Position numbers and translations under genes: made by a program | Notes under the pieces: generated by a model | Databases searched by the model: none | The model's input: only the letters and a program-made list of their open reading frames with translations | Told to the model about the DNA's origin: nothing | Assembly (NCBI GenBank): GCA_903921455.1 | Contig: CAIXPZ010000129.1 | Span: forward strand, 1 to 62,054 | Direction of reading: 5' to 3' | From: an uncultured Verrucomicrobia subdivision 3 bacterium | GTDB taxonomy: Bacteria > Verrucomicrobiota > Verrucomicrobiae > Limisphaerales > UBA11358 | DNA length: 62,054 bases | Shown: piece after piece, positions 57,060 to 62,054 of the stretch | Numbering within the stretch: position 1 is the first letter of the stretch | Layout: the number at the start of each line of letters is the position of its first letter

Positions 57060-57863
57060 TCAAAAACTGTAGCCGACCAGTAAGCGAATGTTGAACCGCT
57101 CGTGGCCTTCGAGTTCCAGGCGGGTGTTCCGGTCAGGATTCCCAGACTGGTTCCACCCGTAAATCTGTGGCATCACGCTCACCGCAGCCCACCATTTTTG
57201 CCGATGATAACTCAAAGTCGGACCGGCGAAGATGGCCGTGTTTTCCCATTGTTGATACATCGGAAGCTCGTTGTGATCACGCATTTCCCAACCAAGCGTC
57301 CAGCGTTCGCTTAGATTCCGCGCGAGGCCGGCAGATAGTTCAAGTTCGCCTTCGTAGTTGTTGATGTTGCCCGTCCATTCCGTCGCATGCGAGAGGTTCA
57401 CCGCCCATTTCCATTCGCCGTGGCGCTGGCCGAGGATGATTTTTTGCTCCAGTTCGGCGTTCTGGCCATCGAACGTCGGCTCCAGATACAGCGTGAGACC
57501 GACGGGACTTTCCACAGGGTCAAGCAGTTGATAGCGGTTTTCCAGCGAGATTCCAGACCAGCGGTTCACGTCGGTATTTTTTCCGGACGCGGGATCGCGG
57601 AAATGCTCGTAGTCGTCATTCACATAGAGTCCCACGGTGTAGCAATCGGTGACGCCATGCTCTACCTCAGTGCGGAATTGCCATTGCTGGTAGTTTTCCT
57701 GACCGACAGCGTTATTGCGCGTGAGCCGCGACGTGATGGACTGTTCCAGCTCCCAATCACCCTTGGGTTCTGTCTCCGGCTCGTAGGTGTAGGCAAAAAT
57801 ACGGTTGTCGGCCAAAGCCGCTCTCGCCAGCAACATCGTTCCCAGTATCAAAGATGCTTTCAT
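57060..57863 (-). CDS. Outer-membrane protein, DUF6662-like
   Basis: 267 residues with a signal peptide ending near ALA (residue 18). The mature start ADNRIFAYTYEPETEPKGDW and the later WELEQSITSRLTR pattern resemble a DUF6662-type family of small barrel proteins of unknown role. The body alternates in beta-strand fashion with many Trp, Tyr and Asn, and ends RLLVGYSF, with a terminal Phe as for outer-membrane insertion. Annotated as a barrel on those grounds; the family name is from memory and should be checked. It follows the AraC gene on the same strand, 73 bp apart. Confidence 0.75.
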   Translation of the reverse strand: MKASLILGTMLLARAALADNRIFAYTYEPETEPKGDWELEQSITSRLTRNNAVGQENYQQWQFRTEVEHGVTDCYTVGLYVNDDYEHFRDPASGKNTDVNRWSGISLENRYQLLDPVESPVGLTLYLEPTFDGQNAELEQKIILGQRHGEWKWAVNLSHATEWTGNINNYEGELELSAGLARNLSERWTLGWEMRDHNELPMYQQWENTAIFAGPTLSYHRQKWWAAVSVMPQIYGWNQSGNPDRNTRLELEGHERFNIRLLVGYSF

Positions 57864-57936
57864 CGCCGAGAGTTTACGCCATTGAAGGCTACCCGCTATC
57901 GCTGGCTTGCAAAAGGTTGTCGGCGAGTTGCGCCGG

Positions 57937-58908
57937 TCAGCGAGGCTTCTGCGCGGGCAGTTTCAATGGATACAAACCCGGACAACAACCAAACGTCTCA
58001 TGAAACGCCGCGCTGAAATGACTCAAGCTATTGTAGCCGACTTCCATCGCGGCTTCGGTGACATTATATTCACCGGACTTGAGCAATTCCGCCGCGCGCT
58101 CCATGCGCAACTGACGCAGATGCTGCGTGATCGTGTGGCCGGTCTGCGCGGAAAAAATCCGGCTTAAATAAAAATGGCTGCAACCAATCTTCCTGCCGAG
58201 TTCTTCCAGCGCCGGCGGCTCGGCAAGTTTTTGTTTTAGCAAAAACACCACCTGCTCCACCCGCTCCTGCGCGAGCCGCTGCTGGCGCGAACAGAACATT
58301 TCTTGTTCCGGCGGCGGCTGGAGTAAAAAAGTCACCGCCAGTTCCAACGCCTTGCACTGATACCAGAGCGGCTGCGCGGCGGCATACACCGGCGGCTGCC
58401 GCAACGAGGCGATGAGCTGCTGTTGCGCCGCTGAAAGCCGGACGGTGGCACCGCAGACGAGTTCGCACGGGCGATTTTCGATGGCCGCACGAACTAGCGG
58501 GTGCAGCATCGGCTCCATCCCAGCCAGATGTTTTGCCAGAAACGTGCAGGAAAATTCTACGGTGAGAAACTGATGCTGCTCATCCGCCGCGCGCCGTGCG
58601 GTCAACGGCTCATCCTGGCGGTGATAGAACCCGACCGTGTTTGGGTCAAATTCCACGCGCTTGCGTTCGCACGCCACAAAACCGTGCCCAGCAAGATTCA
58701 GGCACAACTCAATGCAGCCTGGATGAAAGCTTGCGCCCCAGTCAAATTCACGCTTCGCAAAAAAATCGTGCCACTCGATGCTGTAACCCGCGCCGTGAAA
58801 ACTGCCGAAGAGCGGCTGCCAGCCTTTGCCCACATCACGCCAGGCATCGGCCTCGGTAAATTTTGCGGCACCGCGACGAAGATTTTGAGCTGAAGGTCCG
58901 GCGTTCAA
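57937..58908 (-). CDS. AraC-family transcriptional regulator
   Basis: 323 residues from a TTG at 58908, the only start near the lpxD stop. The first 200 residues form a ligand-binding (cupin-like) sensor part (EFDWGASFHPGCIELCLNLA is typical). The C-terminal 100 residues contain the two AraC helix-turn-helix motifs: LEELGRKIGCSHFYLSRIFS and VTEAAMEVGYNSLSHFSAAF, with the closing FHETFGCCPGLYP. It should bind DNA as a dimer in response to a small molecule; the ligand is unknown. It lies 19 bp downstream of lpxD and upstream of the barrel gene, all leftwards, so the three may share a transcript. Confidence 0.92.
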   Translation of the reverse strand: MNAGPSAQNLRRGAAKFTEADAWRDVGKGWQPLFGSFHGAGYSIEWHDFFAKREFDWGASFHPGCIELCLNLAGHGFVACERKRVEFDPNTVGFYHRQDEPLTARRAADEQHQFLTVEFSCTFLAKHLAGMEPMLHPLVRAAIENRPCELVCGATVRLSAAQQQLIASLRQPPVYAAAQPLWYQCKALELAVTFLLQPPPEQEMFCSRQQRLAQERVEQVVFLLKQKLAEPPALEELGRKIGCSHFYLSRIFSAQTGHTITQHLRQLRMERAAELLKSGEYNVTEAAMEVGYNSLSHFSAAFHETFGCCPGLYPLKLPAQKPR

Positions 58909-58927
58909 GTTGAAATTCCACGAGGAA

Positions 58928-59941
58928 TTATTCGCCGGTGAGTTTCTTTTCCCACGCGGCGACTTTTTTCAGCAGGTCGGGCAGGCGCTGCATGGCGATC
59001 ATCACGCGCTTGGCTTGCCGATCGGGCTGGGCCGGGATGCCCAGCCATTGTTCGCCATCGGGAATGTTGTGCATGACGCCGGATTTGGAACCAATCGTAA
59101 CCTGATTGCCAATTTTCAAATGACCCGCAATGCCAACCTGGCCGGCGAGCACGGTGTATTTTCCCAGCTTCGCGCTGCCGGCGATGCCGACCTGCGCACA
59201 CAGGATACAATAATCACCCAGTTCGACGTTGTGTCCGACCTGCACCAGATTGTCAATTTTCGTGCCTTTGCCGATGACCGTCGAGCCGAGCGCGCCCCGA
59301 TCCACCGACGTGTTCGAACCGATTTCCACGTCATCGCCAATGATGACGTTGCCGATCTGCGGAATTTTGCGATGTACCCCCGCGTCAAACACATAGCCAA
59401 ATCCATCGGAGCCAATCACCGCCCCGGCGTGAATCCGGACGCGCTTGCCGACTTGTGTGCGGGGATAAAGTGTGACGTTTGGAAACAAATTGGTCTCGTC
59501 GCCAAGCGTGACATCGTCGCCGATGGAATTGCCGGACTGTAACACGACATTGGCCCCGATCTTCACACGCTCGCCAACGACACAATGCGGACCGATGTGC
59601 GCAGACGCGTCAATCTCTGCAGATGTGGCAATGACGGCAGACGGATGAATTCCAGACGCGAATTTTGGTTCCGGAAAAAAGATTGCGACGGCTTTCGCAA
59701 ATGCCAGCCGCGGATTCGCCACGCGAATGACGATTTTCTTTTCCGACGAAAAATCTTTGCCGGCAATAATGGCCGTGGCAGCACTGGCTTCGGCGGCAGC
59801 GAAAAACTCCCCGGTTTCAGCAAATGTCAGGTCGCCGGCTTGGGCCTTGTCAGCCATGGCGCAGCCCGTGAGCGGGGCGGTCGATTCACCGAAGACTTCA
59901 CCGGCGATCATTTTTGCGATTTCAGCAGTGGTAAGTGTCAT
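58928..59941 (-). CDS. lpxD: UDP-3-O-acylglucosamine N-acyltransferase LpxD
   Basis: 337 residues, normal length. The N-terminal uridine-binding domain (about 1-100) is followed by the left-handed beta helix of hexapeptide repeats (about 105-300: [40 protein letters not shown]). The catalytic His lies in [15 protein letters not shown], and [20 protein letters not shown] is the usual LpxD block. The C-terminal helices close the trimer. It adds the second acyl chain of lipid A in the cytoplasm, and its presence shows that this organism makes lipopolysaccharide. It is divergent from the Gfo/Idh/MocA gene. Confidence 0.97.
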   Translation of the reverse strand: MTLTTAEIAKMIAGEVFGESTAPLTGCAMADKAQAGDLTFAETGEFFAAAEASAATAIIAGKDFSSEKKIVIRVANPRLAFAKAVAIFFPEPKFASGIHPSAVIATSAEIDASAHIGPHCVVGERVKIGANVVLQSGNSIGDDVTLGDETNLFPNVTLYPRTQVGKRVRIHAGAVIGSDGFGYVFDAGVHRKIPQIGNVIIGDDVEIGSNTSVDRGALGSTVIGKGTKIDNLVQVGHNVELGDYCILCAQVGIAGSAKLGKYTVLAGQVGIAGHLKIGNQVTIGSKSGVMHNIPDGEQWLGIPAQPDRQAKRVMIAMQRLPDLLKKVAAWEKKLTGE

Positions 59942-60000
59942 TGACTTGATTTATTTGGCTCACTATAAAGCCGGAACGATTCTGTTCAATCCCAACTTTT

Positions 60001-61143
60001 ATGGCTAAAACTTTTCGCGTCGGACTCATCGGCTACAAATTCATGGGCCGCGCCCATTCCAACGCGTGGCGGCAGGCACCGAAATTCTTCGACCTCAAAG
60101 CAAACGTCGAGATGCACACGATCTGCGGACGCGATGCCGCCGGCGTGCAGGCCGCGCGCGCGAAGCTCGGCTGGCAGTTTGCCGTGACCGACTGGCGCGA
60201 AGTGGTGGAATCGCCGCTGATCGACATCGTGGACATCGGCACGCCGACGTTCACCCACGCCGAAATCGCCATCGCCGCGCTGAAAAATGGCAAGCACGTC
60301 CTCTGCGAAAAGCCCATGGGCCGCGACTTGAAGGAATGTGAAGCCATCTTTGCCGCCGCAAAAAAATCCAAGCGCGTCCACATGGTTTGCCACAATTACC
60401 GGCGGATTCCCGCCATCGCGCTGGCGAAGCGCATGATGGACGAGGGCGCGCTCGGAAAGATTTATCATTTCCGCGCCCGCTATGCTCAAGATCGCCTCGC
60501 CGATCCGGAATTTCCCGTGGATTGGCGACTGGAAAAAGCGACCAGCGGCAGCGGCGTTCACAGCGACATCAATTCGCACATCATTGACCTAGCGCGGTAT
60601 TTCGTAGGCGAATTCACGCAGGTTTGCGGCGTGGTGCACACGTTCATTCCTGAACGTCCGCGAGCGGACTTGCTAGCCAAAGGGAAGCGTCAGCTCGGCA
60701 AGGTTACCGCACCGGATTCGGCGGCGTTCATCGGTTGGATGGAAGGCGGCGTGATGGCAAATCTCGAGGCGACGCGTTACGCGCTGGGCCGGAGGAATCA
60801 CATCGAAATCGAGATCAACGGCAGTAAAGGTTCGATCTATTTTGATTTTGAGGACATGAACCGGCTGAAGTTTTACAATGGCGACGACCCGAAGGACCGA
60901 CAGGGCTTCCGTGACATCCTCGTCACGCAGCGTGACGGCATCCAGCCCTACGTGGCAAACTGGTGGCCGCCGGGTCACGGTATCGGCTATGAGCATACGT
61001 TCGTCCACGCGGTTGCCGATTTCGTGAATGCCTGCGCCGACGGGAAACCGGTGCATCCGACGTTTGAGGACGGCTTAAAAAATCAGCGCGTGCTGACAGC
61101 AGTCGAGGAATCTTCGGCGAAGGGCAAGTGGGTGAAATTGTGA
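60001..61143 (+). CDS. Gfo/Idh/MocA-family oxidoreductase
   Basis: 380 residues. The N-terminal Rossmann domain (about 5-125) begins FRVGLIGYKFMGRAHSNAW and contains the family motif HVLCEKPMGRDLKE with the active-site Lys. The C-terminal domain (about 130-370) has GSGVHSDINSHIIDLARYFV with the usual Asp and His. It probably oxidises or epimerises a sugar or sugar acid with NAD(P). There is no signal peptide. Such proteins are numerous in Verrucomicrobia and Planctomycetes, where they often act on plant or algal sugars. No sugar gene lies beside it. Confidence 0.93.
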   Translation: MAKTFRVGLIGYKFMGRAHSNAWRQAPKFFDLKANVEMHTICGRDAAGVQAARAKLGWQFAVTDWREVVESPLIDIVDIGTPTFTHAEIAIAALKNGKHVLCEKPMGRDLKECEAIFAAAKKSKRVHMVCHNYRRIPAIALAKRMMDEGALGKIYHFRARYAQDRLADPEFPVDWRLEKATSGSGVHSDINSHIIDLARYFVGEFTQVCGVVHTFIPERPRADLLAKGKRQLGKVTAPDSAAFIGWMEGGVMANLEATRYALGRRNHIEIEINGSKGSIYFDFEDMNRLKFYNGDDPKDRQGFRDILVTQRDGIQPYVANWWPPGHGIGYEHTFVHAVADFVNACADGKPVHPTFEDGLKNQRVLTAVEESSAKGKWVKL

Positions 61144-61165
61144 TTTAGCCGGCCAGTCGGAAAAA

Positions 61166-61849
61166 TTAGCCGCGCGCACCGAAAACCGCATCGAGGATGA
61201 CTTCCTTGGTTTTCCAAATCAACGCCATGGTCATCGCCAGCGGCAGGAGGATGAAAAAAATCAACAGCAGGTTGCTGGCGCGGTTGACCCAAATCAAAAC
61301 CTTGCCGACGGGCGGTGACGGATGCGGCAATTGCATCAGCGCCACGACGACAATGACAAATAAAAGAAGAAGCACCAGCAGCCAGCGGTTGAATGCCGTG
61401 AATTGGCGTGTCTCGCTGCGCAGCGTTTCGTCCGGCAGCATCGCGCCAAGGCGTTTGATAACCAGATTCAGATTGAAGAGGAATAACACGGCGGTGAGTT
61501 CCAACACGAACACAGCGTCGGCAAAGAAAACTTGTTCCGGAAGCTTGTTGTGCCAGTAGATAAACGGACACAGACCGAGCAGCACGAGCGCCAGTAACTG
61601 CGTTCGGTCGAGTGCGTGCCGCCAAGGACGTTCCTGCCGCTGGAAATCCGACATTTGCCACAGCCCATAGACGAGCAGCGCGTTGACGGCAAGCGCGGGC
61701 AGAAAACCCAGCGGCTTGAGCCAGTCGGCGCGGGCGGTTTCGGCACCAATGAGCAGCGCAGCGGGCAGTCCCCAGAACAGAGCTGAAAGCCCACGCGCAA
61801 GCTTGCCGAGGGAGCGGAGCAATTGCGGATTGGTGGCGGAGGTGGCCAT
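61166..61849 (-). CDS. Conserved-looking membrane protein, function unknown
   Basis: 227 residues with membrane segments at about 22-38, 46-65, 84-100, 107-128, 155-173 and 188-213. The loops are short and charged. I recognise no family. The N-terminus (ATSATNPQLLRSLGKLARGL) is not a signal peptide. The gene starts six bases after the end of the arginine decarboxylase gene on the same strand, so the two are probably co-transcribed and translated together. A role in polyamine handling is possible but rests on that neighbour alone. Confidence 0.75.
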   Translation of the reverse strand: MATSATNPQLLRSLGKLARGLSALFWGLPAALLIGAETARADWLKPLGFLPALAVNALLVYGLWQMSDFQRQERPWRHALDRTQLLALVLLGLCPFIYWHNKLPEQVFFADAVFVLELTAVLFLFNLNLVIKRLGAMLPDETLRSETRQFTAFNRWLLVLLLLFVIVVVALMQLPHPSPPVGKVLIWVNRASNLLLIFFILLPLAMTMALIWKTKEVILDAVFGARG

Positions 61850-61855
61850 TGAGCG

Positions 61856-62054
61856 TCAGAAGCTCAAGTAGGTGTAAGCTTTCAAACCGCGTTCGTAATC
61901 GTCCAGCAGTCGCATCGCTTCGCTGGGTTTCATGCGGTCGGATTTGATGGCTTCGTCCATCTGCGCCTTCATCTGGCGCTTGAGCTCGTTCTCGTCGTAT
62001 TGCACGGCGGTGAGCGAATGGATGACGGTGTCGCCTTCGATAACTTCCTCGATG
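61856..62054 (-). CDS. speA: Biosynthetic arginine decarboxylase, C-terminal end (partial)
   Basis: Only the last 65 residues lie in the window; the gene continues beyond 62054. They read EEVIEGDTVIHSLTAVQYDE and later MKPSEAMRLLDDYERGLKAY, ending in TYLSF. The EGDTV, VQYD and G-x-x-x-YTYL pattern is that of the C-terminus of SpeA-type arginine decarboxylases, which make agmatine for polyamine synthesis. With so little sequence the assignment rests on this one block. Confidence 0.7.
   Translation of the reverse strand, partial: IEEVIEGDTVIHSLTAVQYDENELKRQMKAQMDEAIKSDRMKPSEAMRLLDDYERGLKAYTYLSF

Noticed and set aside
1..62054. CRISPR array, prophage, integron or insertion sequence
   Set aside because: No regularly spaced repeats, transposase, integrase or phage structural gene was found on either strand.

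Overview
The window looks like a chromosomal segment of a Gram-negative, LPS-making bacterium, most probably a Verrucomicrobiota member (subdivision 3 / Pedosphaera- or Limisphaerales-like). This rests on the presence of lpxD, outer-membrane barrels and a TolC-type channel, on multiheme cytochromes, on weak or absent Shine-Dalgarno sites with frequent GTG/TTG starts, and on short Asn/Thr-rich signal-peptide regions. It is an inference from gene content; no 16S rRNA gene is present. No transposase, integrase, phage gene or CRISPR array was seen.

Layout. 1-8456: an outer-membrane barrel protein whose 3' end is cut by a sequence join at the window edge, a double-domain GlcG/HbpS-like exported protein, then a CHASE2-class III nucleotide cyclase divergent from two tandem FecR-domain proteins and a small outer-membrane barrel. 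8463-15017: a redox cluster: a membrane-anchored FAD/NAD/2Fe-2S reductase, a ferredoxin with four 4Fe-4S motifs and two cyclic-nucleotide-binding domains, a b-type membrane cytochrome and a decaheme cytochrome c, all translationally coupled, with a divergent four-heme cytochrome. 15021-21262: a broken small gene, a ComM-type AAA ATPase, a YihY/BrkB membrane protein, a nucleotide kinase with an unknown C-terminal domain, and a small winged-helix-like protein, separated by the emptiest DNA of the window.

21263-33914 is one long operon: a coiled-coil membrane protein, a MoxR ATPase, a membrane protein with a discoidin-like domain, an ABC-2 ATPase and permease, a DUF58 protein, a BatA-like vWA protein and a large double-vWA membrane protein. 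Most junctions are ATGA/GTGA overlaps. 34065-46000 is housekeeping: glycosyltransferase, flippase, M20 peptidase, tRNA-Tyr, ffh, Hsp20, a DUF4337-like protein, a MEKHLA-domain protein, CorA, LysS and an ABC-F ATPase.

45773-54645 is a copper/silver-type resistance region: an ECF sigma factor, a periplasmic metal-sensor-like protein and a small membrane anti-sigma candidate run leftwards; a secreted YHS protein, TolC-type channel, CusB-like adaptor with four metal-binding modules, CusA pump and a cysteine-rich lipoprotein run rightwards. 54765-62054 holds PilT, an AEC transporter, an outer-membrane protein, an AraC regulator, LpxD, a Gfo/Idh/MocA oxidoreductase, a small membrane protein and the end of an arginine decarboxylase gene.

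The best candidates for undescribed biology are the cNMP-gated redox cluster (possibly fed by the nearby cyclase), the MoxR-ABC-vWA operon, and the cysteine-rich lipoprotein appended to the Cus pump.
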